Of a DNA stretch of 64,000 nt, positions 8,755 through 16,669 are shown in pieces. The position numbers were made by a program, and so were the translations under genes. The notes under the pieces were generated by a model. It was not told the origin of the DNA, searched no databases, and saw only the letters and a program-made list of their open reading frames with translations. Within the stretch, counting starts at the first letter, position 1. Each line of letters opens with the position of its first letter. The DNA comes from Cronobacter condimenti 1330 (GTDB lineage: Bacteria; Pseudomonadota; Gammaproteobacteria; Enterobacterales; Enterobacteriaceae). Location of the stretch: assembly GCF_001277255.1 (NCBI RefSeq), contig NZ_CP012264.1, positions 3,906,001 through 3,970,000 of the forward strand. The letters are read 5' to 3'.

Positions 8755-9000
8755 TTACTGGGTGGTGCTGGTGGTGGTGGTGGTAGTGGTCCCGGTGTTG
8801 GAACCATCGCCGCCGCCGGTGGCGGCAAGCGCCACACCGACTACCGACCCTACAGTGCTTGACGCGGTGGCGCTGGAGCTGCCAACCGACACAGAGGTCG
8901 CTGCTGAGCCTGCCGCTTCACCGACGCTAACCGGTGCAGCCTGGGCTGAGACAGCGCCAAGCGCTGCAATGGCGAAAACGCCACTAAGGATTTTCTTCAT
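8755..9000 (-). CDS. yjbE: YjbE, small secreted Ser/Thr-rich protein
   Basis: 81-residue exported protein and first gene of yjbEFGH. Signal peptide MKKILSGVFAIAALGAVSAQA, then a low-complexity Ser/Ala/Val/Gly chain ending in a threonine run (GTTTTTTTSTTQ region) encoded by a GGT-type triplet tract on the plus strand. It is a GfcA-like member of the family. In E. coli this operon is induced through the Rcs phosphorelay; the upstream region here holds an RcsB-like box candidate near 9116-9127. AGGGAAA precedes the start. Confidence 0.9.
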   Translation of the reverse strand: MKKILSGVFAIAALGAVSAQAAPVSVGEAAGSAATSVSVGSSSATASSTVGSVVGVALAATGGGDGSNTGTTTTTTTSTTQ

Positions 9001-9329
9001 ATCAATTTCCCTTCATTGAATGAATGGAGATTTACCCGAAAAGCTTTTCAGGCGCTTCCGAGTATACACAACAACCCCTGTCGGTTTACGACACAAGGAA
9101 ATAGGCACAGGGTTTTAGGATAATTAGACAAATAGCGCAGGATGACATAATAAATTTTATATAAATCATTTATTTTTCATGCTGTTATAATATATTCATG
9201 AAAAGCAGTGATCCGGTTTATCTGAAAGCATTCAGGCGTGCGGAAGCCAGGCGCGGCGATTTTCAGATTAACCTCAAGATTAAAGAGTAGCGGGGATCGG
9301 CCGGACAACAAGATTTATCTGAGAAAAAA
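9001..9329. other. Intergenic region upstream of yjbE
   Basis: About 330 bases between yjbE and the pgi terminator. It holds the yjbE ribosome site, a possible minus-strand -10 (TATACT, 9061-9066), an RcsB-like sequence TAGGATAATTAG (9116-9127), a very A+T-rich stretch (9125-9200) and a short plus-strand reading frame (9198-9290). Nothing else is recognized. Confidence 0.5.
9198..9290 (+). CDS. Possible 30-residue small protein (uncertain)
   Basis: ATG to TAG frame encoding a basic peptide starting MKSSDPVYLKAFRRAEARRG. No ribosome site is visible; instead TATAAT (9186-9191) ends 6 bases before the ATG, so a transcript from it would be nearly leaderless. No family is recognized. The charged, low-hydrophobicity composition looks more protein-like than random, but it may be chance. 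Confidence 0.25.
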   Translation: MKSSDPVYLKAFRRAEARRGDFQINLKIKE

Positions 9330-9350
9330 ATGCCGGCATATTGCCGGCAT
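9330..9350 (-). terminator. Terminator of pgi
   Basis: ATGCCGGCA-TAT-TGCCGGCAT palindrome, followed on the minus strand by a run of seven T, 31 bases after the pgi stop. Confidence 0.88.
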
Positions 9351-9380
9351 CATTATGTTTATTTGCGACGTTATTCAGGA

Positions 9381-11030
9381 TTAAGCACGCCAGGATTTAT
9401 AGCGATTAATTAAGCCATTGGTAGAACTGTCATGGCTGTTGATAGCCTTATCATCGCCCAGTTCCGGCAGGATGCGGTTAGCGAGCTGTTTGCCAAGCTC
9501 CACGCCCCACTGATCAAAGGTGAAGATATTCAGGATAGCGCCCTGGGTGAAGATTTTGTGCTCGTAAAGCGCAATCAGCGCGCCCAGGCTGAACGGCGTA
9601 ATTTCACGCAGCAGAATGGAGTTGGTCGGGCGATTGCCTTCAAACACTTTAAACGGCACCACGTTTTCCAGCTGCGCCGGATCTTTCCCCTGGTCGCGGA
9701 ATTCCTGTTCAACCACATCGCGGGATTTACCAAACGCCAGCGCTTCGGTCTGCGCAAAGAAGTTAGACAGCAGCTTCTGGTGGTGATCCGACAGCGGGTT
9801 ATGCGTGATAGCCGGCGCGATGAAATCGCACGGCACAAGCTTAGTGCCCTGGTGAATCAGCTGATAGAACGCATGCTGGCCGTTGGTACCCGGCTCGCCC
9901 CAGATGATTGGGCCGGTCTGGTAATCCACGGCGTTGCCATTGCGGTCAACGTATTTACCGTTGGATTCCATGTTGCCCTGCTGGAAGTAGGCCGCGAAAC
10001 GGTGCATGTACTGGTCGTACGGCAGAATCGCTTCGGTTTCTGCGCCAAAGAAGTTGTTGTACCAGATGCCAATCAGCGCCAGCAGCACAGGCAGGTTTTT
10101 CTCAAGCGGCGTGGTAGAGAAGTGTTTGTCCATCTCATGGGCGCCGGAGAGCAGTTGAACAAAGTTGTCATAACCCACGGAGAGAATGATGGACAGACCG
10201 ATCGCCGACCACAGGGAGTAACGGCCACCGACCCAGTCCCAGAATTCAAACATGTTGGCGGTATCAATGCCGAACTCGCCGACCGCTTTCGCGTTGGTAG
10301 AAAGCGCTGCAAAGTGCTTCGCGACGTGTTTTTCGTCACCGGCGGTTTTCAGGAACCAGTCGCGCGCGCTATGCGCGTTGGTCATGGTTTCCTGGGTGGT
10401 GAACGTTTTGGAAGCCACCAGGAACAGCGTGCTTTCCGGGTTAACCTTTTTCAGCACTTCAGCGATGTGGGTACCATCGACGTTAGACACAAAGTGCATG
10501 TTCAGATGGTTTTTGTACGGGCGCAGCGCTTCGGTCACCATGAACGGGCCGAGGTCAGAGCCGCCAATGCCGATATTCACCACATCAGTAATCGGCTTGC
10601 CGGTGTAGCCTTTCCACTCACCAGAAATAATCGCCTCAGAGAATTTTTTCATTTTCTCAAGCACAGCGTTCACTTCTGGCATCACATCTTTGCCATCGAC
10701 CAGGATCGGGGTGTTGCTACGGTTACGCAGCGCGACGTGCAGCACGGCGCGATCTTCCGTGCGGTTGATCTTCTCACCGGAGAACATGGATTTGATGGCA
10801 CCTGCCAGATCGGTCTCTTTTGCGAGATCCAGCAGTTTGTCGAGCGTTTCCTGGGTGATACGGTTTTTGGCGTAATCCACCAGCATCAGATCATTAAACG
10901 TCGCGGAGAATTTACTGAAGCGGTCGGCGTCTTTGGCGAAGAGTTCAGCGATGGTGACATCTTTCATCGCATCGAAGTGGGTTTGTAGTGCCTGCCAGGC
11001 AGAAGTCTGCGTCGGATTGATGTTTTTCAT
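9381..11030 (-). CDS. pgi: Glucose-6-phosphate isomerase
   Basis: Interconverts glucose 6-phosphate and fructose 6-phosphate in cytoplasmic glycolysis/gluconeogenesis. With start MKNINPTQTSAWQALQTHF at ATG 11030 the product is 549 residues, identical in length to E. coli Pgi; longer in-frame extension to 11129 is not family-like. Signature blocks present include NIGIGGSDLGP and the C-terminal QWGVELGKQLA. It is transcribed divergently from lysC, as in E. coli, but the intergenic gap is about 330 bases longer. Confidence 0.98.
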   Translation of the reverse strand: MKNINPTQTSAWQALQTHFDAMKDVTIAELFAKDADRFSKFSATFNDLMLVDYAKNRITQETLDKLLDLAKETDLAGAIKSMFSGEKINRTEDRAVLHVALRNRSNTPILVDGKDVMPEVNAVLEKMKKFSEAIISGEWKGYTGKPITDVVNIGIGGSDLGPFMVTEALRPYKNHLNMHFVSNVDGTHIAEVLKKVNPESTLFLVASKTFTTQETMTNAHSARDWFLKTAGDEKHVAKHFAALSTNAKAVGEFGIDTANMFEFWDWVGGRYSLWSAIGLSIILSVGYDNFVQLLSGAHEMDKHFSTTPLEKNLPVLLALIGIWYNNFFGAETEAILPYDQYMHRFAAYFQQGNMESNGKYVDRNGNAVDYQTGPIIWGEPGTNGQHAFYQLIHQGTKLVPCDFIAPAITHNPLSDHHQKLLSNFFAQTEALAFGKSRDVVEQEFRDQGKDPAQLENVVPFKVFEGNRPTNSILLREITPFSLGALIALYEHKIFTQGAILNIFTFDQWGVELGKQLANRILPELGDDKAINSHDSSTNGLINRYKSWRA

Positions 11031-11193
11031 AGCAATACTCTTGTGATTTGAGAATTGTAACTGCGGTCGATTGTAGCGCCAGTCGCTGAAATTGTGATGA
11101 TTTTTATCATAAGGCCGGACGCGAACCATCGCGGCGCCGAGACGAAAGTATAGCTGTTATAAGTTATTTTCCTGGCAGGCCGCGTAACATGAA

Positions 11194-11508
11194 AAATCCC
11201 CATGACCGTATCGTTGACAATCCCCCGGCCAAACCTTTATTTATGAATAAGTACCGGCCCGATGCGCTTCGCGCACTGTTGGCCGGTAAATTTTATGGGG
11301 TTTCAGCGCGCTTATGCACATGCTGAACAAAACGAAACTCCAGCAGGTCGTTTTGCACCACAAAGCGGCTTACAGGAGCCAACGTTTTCCAGACTAGTTC
11401 GACCTGTGGCAAGGCGGTAAGCGGGGCATTCCCTGGAACATACAAAAGTATGTGACCAGGTATGGCCGTGCAGCCAACGCCGCCACAGGTTCAAATATGA
11501 AGGAAAAC
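11194..11508 (+). ncRNA. Hairpin-rich segment before the lysine riboswitch (unidentified structured element)
   Basis: Three nested sets of inverted repeats fill this stretch. Domain 1: AAATCCCCAT (11194-11203) with ATGGGGTTT (11295-11303), enclosing TACCGGCC (11252-11259) with GGCCGGTA (11281-11288). Domain 2: CAAAACGA (11328-11335) with TCGTTTTG (11348-11355). Domain 3: GTTTTCC (11384-11390) with GGAAAAC (11502-11508), enclosing ACCTGTGGC/GCCACAGGT (11402-11410, 11482-11490) and CCTGG-A-ACATAC-AAAA-GTATGT-GA-CCAGG (11432-11460). No convincing protein frame covers it; a 45-codon frame from ATG 11189 is not recognized. Strand and identity are uncertain. Confidence 0.35.
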
Positions 11509-11693
11509 CAGAAGAGGCGCGTCGCCCAGGTATCGTGTCTGAGGAGCCACTCCGCAGACGGCACGAGAGGGGGAGCGACGCCGAGGTAGCGCGGCGTCTG
11601 GCAACGTTCGCTATCGGCTACAGGGGCTGAATCCCCTGGGCTGTCACCCGAAACGTCAGCAGTCGAACGTTTCGCAAGGTGGAGCGCTTCTGG
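11508..11693 (+). promoter_or_regulatory. Lysine riboswitch (L-box) aptamer of lysC
   Basis: The closing stem CCAGAAG (11508-11514) pairs with CTTCTGG (11687-11693). Inside are the conserved L-box blocks: AGAGGCGCGTCGCCCAGGTA, GAGGAGCC, GAGGGGGAGCG, GCCGAGGTAGC and the perfect hairpin GGGGCTGAATCCCC. The layout follows the E. coli lysC leader. Lysine binding should repress aspartokinase III; the expression platform lies in the 113 bases before the lysC ATG. Confidence 0.93.
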
Positions 11694-11806
11694 GTGGTTG
11701 TTGTGGTGGTCTATCCGCCTGCGTCCGCCCCCTTACCGCTCTCTCCTTGTTCCAGGGCTGAATACTTGATACGCCATGCGCTATGGCTCCCGGACAAGAG
11801 GTTGTT

Positions 11807-13159
11807 ATGACAGATTCTTTCGTGGTCGCTAAATTTGGCGGCACCAGCGTGGCGGATTTCGACGCCATGAACCGCAGCGCCGATGTCGTCCTGGACGATA
11901 GCCAGGTCCGCCTGGTGGTACTTTCCGCCTCCGCTGGCATCACTAACCTGCTGGTGGCGCTTTCTGAAGGGCTGGAAGCGACCGAGCGCTTTGTAAAACT
12001 CGATGCCATCCGCAAAATTCAGTATGACATTTTAGAGCGCCTGCAACATCCTGCGATTATTCGTGAAGAGATTGACCGCCTGCTGGAAAATATCGCCACG
12101 CTGTCTGAAGCCGCGTCCCTTGCGACCTCAACCGCGCTGACCGACGAACTGGTCAGCCATGGCGAGCTGATGTCTACCCTGCTGTTTGTCGAGATCCTGC
12201 GCGAGCGTCAAGCGCAAGCGCAGTGGTTTGACGTGCGTAAAGTGATGCGCACCAGCGACCGTTTTGGCCGCGCCGAGCCGGATGTGACCGCGCTCGCTGA
12301 ACTCTGCGCACAGCAACTCGCGCCGCGCCTGGCGCAAGGGCTTATCATCACACAAGGGTTTATCGGTAGCGAGGCCAAAGGCCGTACCACGACGCTTGGC
12401 CGCGGCGGCAGCGACTACACCGCAGCGCTGCTGGGCGAGGCGCTGAAAGCGCGCCGCGTGGATATCTGGACTGACGTTCCCGGTATCTACACCACTGACC
12501 CGCGTGTTGTACCCGCCGCGAAACGCATCGATGAAATCGCCTTTGAAGAGGCGGCAGAAATGGCGACCTTCGGCGCGAAAGTACTGCACCCGGCGACGCT
12601 TCTCCCAGCCGTGCGCAGCGACATTCCGGTGTTTGTCGGCTCCAGTAAAGATCCGAAAGCGGGCGGCACGCTGGTGTGCAATAAAACCACCAATCCACCG
12701 CTGTTCCGCGCGCTGGCGCTGCGCCGTAAACAGACGCTGCTGACGCTCCACAGCCTGAACATGCTGCACTCGCGCGGCTTCCTCGCGGAAGTGTTCAGCA
12801 TCCTGGCGCGCCACAATATTTCGGTTGATCTGATTACGACCTCGGAAGTGAGCGTGGCGCTGACGCTCGACACCACCGGCTCGACCTCGACCGGGGACAC
12901 GTTGCTGACGCAGGCGCTGCTGACTGAGCTGTCGTCACTGTGCCGCGTGGAAGTAGAAGAAAATCTTGCGCTGGTGGCGCTGATTGGCAACAACCTGTCG
13001 AAAGCCTGCGGGGTGGGCAAAGAGGTGTTTGGCGTGCTGGAGCCGTTTAACATCCGCATGATTTGTTACGGCGCGTCGAGCTACAACCTGTGCTTCCTGG
13101 TCCCGGGCAGCGACGCCGAACAGGTTGTCCAAAAGCTGCACCAGAATCTCTTCGAGTAA
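11807..13159 (+). CDS. lysC: Lysine-sensitive aspartokinase III
   Basis: Phosphorylates aspartate, the first step towards lysine, methionine and threonine. ATG 11807 has an AAGAGG ribosome site and gives 450 residues, one more than E. coli LysC. The kinase motif KFGGTS is at residues 9-14, with TTLGRGGSDYTA further on, and C-terminal ACT domains include the VDLITTSEVSVALTLD segment that binds lysine. An upstream in-frame GTG/ATG near 11783 is less likely. Its lysine riboswitch adds RNA-level control to allosteric feedback. Confidence 0.97.
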   Translation: MTDSFVVAKFGGTSVADFDAMNRSADVVLDDSQVRLVVLSASAGITNLLVALSEGLEATERFVKLDAIRKIQYDILERLQHPAIIREEIDRLLENIATLSEAASLATSTALTDELVSHGELMSTLLFVEILRERQAQAQWFDVRKVMRTSDRFGRAEPDVTALAELCAQQLAPRLAQGLIITQGFIGSEAKGRTTTLGRGGSDYTAALLGEALKARRVDIWTDVPGIYTTDPRVVPAAKRIDEIAFEEAAEMATFGAKVLHPATLLPAVRSDIPVFVGSSKDPKAGGTLVCNKTTNPPLFRALALRRKQTLLTLHSLNMLHSRGFLAEVFSILARHNISVDLITTSEVSVALTLDTTGSTSTGDTLLTQALLTELSSLCRVEVEENLALVALIGNNLSKACGVGKEVFGVLEPFNIRMICYGASSYNLCFLVPGSDAEQVVQKLHQNLFE

Positions 13160-13168
13160 ATCAAAAAA

Positions 13169-13189
13169 TGGCCTGACACTGTCAGGCCA
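13169..13189 (-). terminator. Terminator of the slipin-rtcB-rlaP operon
   Basis: TGGCCTGAC-ACT-GTCAGGCCA stem overlapping the rlaP stop codon. The T-run (TTTTTT) lies on the minus-strand 3' side, so it serves the rtc operon. It may also stop lysC transcripts, but no T-run follows it in that direction. Confidence 0.8.
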
Positions 13190-13967
13190 TCACCGTTTCA
13201 TACAGCAGCTTATCTAACAGACTCGCCTGCCCTTTTTCGCTGAGAGGCAGCTCAGGCGGCGTCTCGCCGCGCGCCAACTCCGCCGCGATGAAGGCGTGTA
13301 TCCGGGGCATCGGCATACCGTACTGCGCCTCGCCCGCGCGCTGCTTGATCGCCAGCAGGTCATCTATCTCTGCGCGCAGCAACGGATCGTTTACCGTCGC
13401 GTCCAGCAGTTCAGCGAAACGCATCGGCGGCGCCCCCTTGCCCGCTTCCACCCAGCGTACCGCCAGCAACGGGCGCAGCACGTAGAAATATTTTTTCAGC
13501 CGCACCGTCTCGCTCTGTAAATAGCTGTGGAAGTTTTTACGCGCCATGGAGTAATAATGCCAGCGCGCCCGCTCCGCGGAAAACCACTGCGGCACCAGGT
13601 CGCGCAGCGCGCCGATAGCGGTTTCATTCTGCTGATAGACTATCGGCGAGTCGAGCCACTCGATAAGCGTCGGGTTCGCCCGCTTAAGCAGCCCGAGCGC
13701 CTTGCGCCACTCCCAGCCGCAGACATCAAGCGTATCGTCTATGGGCAGTTCGATGACGTCGCGCGGCGCATCCACCCGCAAGTACCACTCTCGCGGATGA
13801 ACATAGAGAAAGCGCACGTCGTAGTCGCTATCCGGCGAGGCAAAGCCCCAGCCCCGGCTGCCGGATTCACAGGCGTAAAGCACTTTCACGCCATATTTTG
13901 CTTCCACATCTTTTAATACCTGCCGCACGCGCTCGCGTGTGGTGGCGTCTACCCCGTTGAGCTCCAT
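13182..13967 (-). CDS. RlaP-type nucleotidyltransferase of the RNA-repair operon
   Basis: 261-residue DNA polymerase beta superfamily nucleotidyltransferase. The signature is ESGSRGWGFASPDSDYDVRF near residues 34-53: the GSRxxG helix and the DxD metal ligands. The all-helical second half is typical of the RlaP family (Pfam PF10127), found in RNA-repair gene clusters. It is the third gene of slipin-rtcB-rlaP, 15 bases after rtcB, in place of the RNA cyclase gene rtcA of E. coli. Its reaction in RNA repair is not established; end-modification of damaged RNA is an inference. Confidence 0.82.
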   Translation of the reverse strand: MELNGVDATTRERVRQVLKDVEAKYGVKVLYACESGSRGWGFASPDSDYDVRFLYVHPREWYLRVDAPRDVIELPIDDTLDVCGWEWRKALGLLKRANPTLIEWLDSPIVYQQNETAIGALRDLVPQWFSAERARWHYYSMARKNFHSYLQSETVRLKKYFYVLRPLLAVRWVEAGKGAPPMRFAELLDATVNDPLLRAEIDDLLAIKQRAGEAQYGMPMPRIHAFIAAELARGETPPELPLSEKGQASLLDKLLYETVMA

Positions 13968-13982
13968 CCTATTTCCCTACTT

Positions 13983-15209
13983 TTATCCTTTTACGCACAC
14001 GACCTGACGCAGCGTATGCACTATTTCCACGAGCGACGATTGCGCGGCCATCACCGCCTCGATGTCTTTATACGCCATCGGAATTTCGTCAATCACATCG
14101 CTGTCTTTACGGCACTCCACGTGCGCCGTGGCGCGAATTTGGTCTTCCACCGTGAAGCGTTTTTTCGCTGCCGTTCGGCTCATGGTACGACCCGCGCCAT
14201 GGCTACAGGAGCAAAAGCTCTCTTCGTTACCGAGCCCGCGCACGATAAAGCTTTTCGCGCCCATCGACCCCGGAATGATCCCCATCTGCCCTTTCTGCGC
14301 TGATACGGCCCCTTTACGCGTCACCAGGATCTCTTCACCAAAGTGCGTCTCTTTTTGCACATAGTTATGGTGGCAGTTCACGGCTTCCTGCTGCGTCATG
14401 AACGGTTTGGTGATAATGGAGGACAGCGCCGCCAGCACGCGGGTCATCATCACTTCACGGTTATGCCGGGCGAAATCCTGCGCCCACTCCACTGCCTCAA
14501 TATAATCGCCGTAGTGCTGACTTCCCTCTTCAAAATAGGCCAGGTCACGGTCCGGCAGGTTCGCGATATGGCGCTGCATATCTTTCTGGGCAAGGCCGAT
14601 GAAATGGGTGCCGATGGCGTTACCTACGCCGCGCGACCCGCTATGCAACATCACCCACACGCGCTCCTGTTCATCAAGACAGATCTCAATAAAGTGGTTA
14701 CCCGTACCGAGCGTTCCCAGGTGCTGATAGTTATTGGTTTTCAACAGGTTTGGATATTTATCGGTGATGCGTTTGAAGCGCGGCGCCAGGTGCGCCCAGT
14801 GTGTATCCACTTCCTGCGGCGCGCGGTTCCACGCACCTTTATCACGCTGACCGTGACCAACAGTACGGCCATGCGGCACCGCCTGCTCGATGGCGCTACG
14901 CAGCCCACTCAGGTTATCAGGCAGATCGCGCGCAACAAGCGAGGTGCGCACTGCAATCATCCCGCAACCAATATCCACGCCCACTGCCGCCGGGATAATC
15001 GCCCCTTTGGTCGGGATCACGCTGCCGATGGTTGAGCCTTTACCCAGATGTACGTCGGGCATAACCGCCAGGTGCTTGAAGATAAAAGGCATCTTCGCCG
15101 TTTTCATTAGCTGTTCACGAGCTTCCGGCTCCACCGGCACGCCATGGGTCCACATTTTTACCGGCGCGCCGTTGGCCTGCGCCAGTGTCTGATACGTGTT
15201 CTCGTTCAT
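13983..15209 (-). CDS. rtcB: RNA-splicing ligase RtcB
   Basis: GTP- and manganese-dependent ligase that joins 2',3'-cyclic phosphate or 3'-phosphate RNA ends to 5'-OH ends. 408 residues, as in E. coli. The metal-binding cysteine motif AAVGVDIGCGM, the GTGNHFIEI block and the guanylylated histidine in CSCSHGAGR are all present, and the chain ends VVCVKG. ATG 15209 has GGAG at a good distance. It sits 2 bases after the slipin gene and is controlled by the divergent activator RtcR. Confidence 0.97.
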   Translation of the reverse strand: MNENTYQTLAQANGAPVKMWTHGVPVEPEAREQLMKTAKMPFIFKHLAVMPDVHLGKGSTIGSVIPTKGAIIPAAVGVDIGCGMIAVRTSLVARDLPDNLSGLRSAIEQAVPHGRTVGHGQRDKGAWNRAPQEVDTHWAHLAPRFKRITDKYPNLLKTNNYQHLGTLGTGNHFIEICLDEQERVWVMLHSGSRGVGNAIGTHFIGLAQKDMQRHIANLPDRDLAYFEEGSQHYGDYIEAVEWAQDFARHNREVMMTRVLAALSSIITKPFMTQQEAVNCHHNYVQKETHFGEEILVTRKGAVSAQKGQMGIIPGSMGAKSFIVRGLGNEESFCSCSHGAGRTMSRTAAKKRFTVEDQIRATAHVECRKDSDVIDEIPMAYKDIEAVMAAQSSLVEIVHTLRQVVCVKG

Positions 15210-15211
15210 GC

Positions 15212-16345
15212 TTATGCTCCTTTAATCTGTACCAGCCCCTGCAGCACCTGATCCAGGCCACCGAAGACGGAGATCTTATCGATACGTTCCGCCACTTTCT
15301 CCAGGGTTTCGAGTTCTTTCAGTCGCAGCGCGACCGGATTGTTTTCCATGACTTTCGCGGTGTTCAACAGCGAACGCGTCGCGGCGGTCTCTTCACGGCG
15401 GCGGATAACATTCGCCTGTGCGGCTTTCTCCGCCTCCACCAGCCGCGACAAAATGGTTTTCATGTCACCCGGCAGCACAATGTCCTTCACGCCTGTTGAT
15501 GCCACTTCAATACCAAACGGCGCCATGCGTGCGGTCACCTGCGCACCCACCACATCGTCGATCACCTGTTTATTTTCCAGCAATTCGTCGAGCGTGCGGG
15601 TACCGACCGCCTCGCGCAGCGCAAACTGCAATTCACGGTACAAATGCTCCAGCGGTTTGGTGAGCTGGCTGTATGCCTGCAACACGTCCTGATAACGCCA
15701 GTTCGCGCCCAGGTTAATGCGCAGGTTCACTTTATCTTTCGTCAGGATCTCCTGCCCTGCCACATCCATCGCCTGAAGACGTGTATCGACCACTTCCGCA
15801 TCAACCAGATGGTTAATTTTCCAGTAGGCGCTTAAGCCTGCCGGCAACAGCGGCTGGGTCACGCCATCGATTTTCAGCACGCCGACGTGCCAGGCCGGCA
15901 CGTTGACGGTAAGGATAGCGTCGCGCCCTTTCACCGCCGCATCGCGGCCACGCGGCTGCAACACCGCATTCATGATATCCGCTGGCACATGTACGTCCTG
16001 GGTATCCATATGCACCGCGCGCAGGCTATCACCGTCGCGCCAGAAAAGACGCCGCGCGCCAGGGGGGATGATTTCCACCAGCACATTGTTGCGCCAGAGC
16101 GCCGCCGTTTCGTTATCGGCGGTATCGACCGTCAGGCAATACTGCGCCACCCAGTCTGGCTGAAAACGGCGCAGATAGTCGGCAAGCTCCGGCGCCACGT
16201 CGCCGCTACTGATATCGACCACGGTCACATCCGGTTTGTTAAACCACGGCAGGCGATGCTCGCCCGCTTCCAGCACCTGATAAAAGTCGCCCTGTTTTGC
16301 CAGTAAACCTAACTGGCCTTTACGAATCGTCACGTTGTTATTCAT
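15212..16345 (-). CDS. Slipin (SPFH/Band 7 family) of the rtc operon
   Basis: 377-residue SPFH-domain protein with the start at ATG 16345 (AAGGA ribosome site, product begins MNNNVTIRKGQLGLL). The SPFH/prohibitin-like domain spans the centre, including TKDKVNLRINLGANWRYQDVL and ALREAVGTRTLDELL, followed by the conserved APFGIEVASTGVKDIVLP and an Ala/Glu-rich coiled coil (EAEKAAQANVIRRREETAA). No clear membrane anchor is seen, unlike typical stomatins. It is first in the operon; some RtcR-regulated RNA-repair operons of other bacteria also carry slipin genes. Its role there is unknown. Confidence 0.85.
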   Translation of the reverse strand: MNNNVTIRKGQLGLLAKQGDFYQVLEAGEHRLPWFNKPDVTVVDISSGDVAPELADYLRRFQPDWVAQYCLTVDTADNETAALWRNNVLVEIIPPGARRLFWRDGDSLRAVHMDTQDVHVPADIMNAVLQPRGRDAAVKGRDAILTVNVPAWHVGVLKIDGVTQPLLPAGLSAYWKINHLVDAEVVDTRLQAMDVAGQEILTKDKVNLRINLGANWRYQDVLQAYSQLTKPLEHLYRELQFALREAVGTRTLDELLENKQVIDDVVGAQVTARMAPFGIEVASTGVKDIVLPGDMKTILSRLVEAEKAAQANVIRRREETAATRSLLNTAKVMENNPVALRLKELETLEKVAERIDKISVFGGLDQVLQGLVQIKGA

Positions 16346-16438
16346 TTTTTTTCCTTGTTGTTTTAGCTGACGCGAATAACGGCGCGAAGCGAAAGGGGGA
16401 ATCAACCGCTACTCTGGTTTTTTCTGCCTGCCGCCCGG

Positions 16439-16486
16439 CGCCGTTACCGGCGTCAGGGTGTGGCGGTCGTTAACAACCCGACCACC
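16439..16486 (-). other. G+C-rich hairpins in the rtc operon leader
   Basis: On the minus strand GGTGGTCG/CGACCGCC (16462-16486, 8 bp with one wobble) is followed by CGCCG-GTAA-CGGCG (16439-16452, GNRA-type loop). They lie about 95-140 bases before the slipin start and could modulate readthrough or processing of the leader RNA. Confidence 0.5.
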
Positions 16487-16522
16487 GGGGTACTGCTGAT
16501 AACGTTTCTCTGGGAGGAGAAA

Positions 16523-16659
16523 ATCACATTCAGGAGTCGAACCTGATAAACCGACAGTTTTCCAAGTCATGTCACTGGCGGAACGCCCCCTGGATAACGT
16601 ATTACCGTTCCCGGTGCGCCGGCGGGGTCTTTAGCCCCTGCATATCCAGTGTGCTGACG
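16523..16659 (-). ncRNA. Structured leader RNA with tRNA-like D/T module, rtc operon
   Basis: Predicted 5' part of the rtc operon transcript. From the expected start (about 16659): stem CTGGATA/TATCCAG (16643-16649, 16590-16596) enclosing GGGG-CTAAAGA-CCCC (16624-16638), whose 7-base loop resembles an anticodon loop. Next comes GACA/TGTC (16570-16573, 16553-16556) with a loop containing TTGGAAAA, like a D-arm. Then a perfect T-arm TCAGG-TTCGACT-CCTGA (16530-16546) whose loop fits TTCRANY. A weak closing stem GTGACAT/ATGTGAT (16569-16575, 16523-16529) has one mismatch. D- and T-arms sit side by side without an anticodon arm, as in Y-RNA-type tRNA mimics. RNA ends are unproven. Confidence 0.6.
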
Positions 16660-16669
16660 AGATAATCTT

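Noticed and set aside
9432..10988. 518-codon plus-strand frame opposite pgi
   Set aside because: Antisense shadow of the well-conserved pgi gene.
11312..11494. 60-codon minus-strand frame in the pgi-lysC gap
   Set aside because: It coincides with the inverted-repeat structure, is Cys/Trp-rich and resembles no protein.
13169..13189. Hairpin as the lysC terminator
   Set aside because: The T-run lies only on the minus-strand side, so it belongs primarily to the rtc operon.
16523..16575. A genuine tRNA gene or simple tRNA pseudogene in the rtc leader
   Set aside because: The T-arm is perfect, but there is no anticodon arm between D- and T-arm-like parts, the acceptor-like stem is imperfect and no CCA follows. 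A tRNA-like module fits better.
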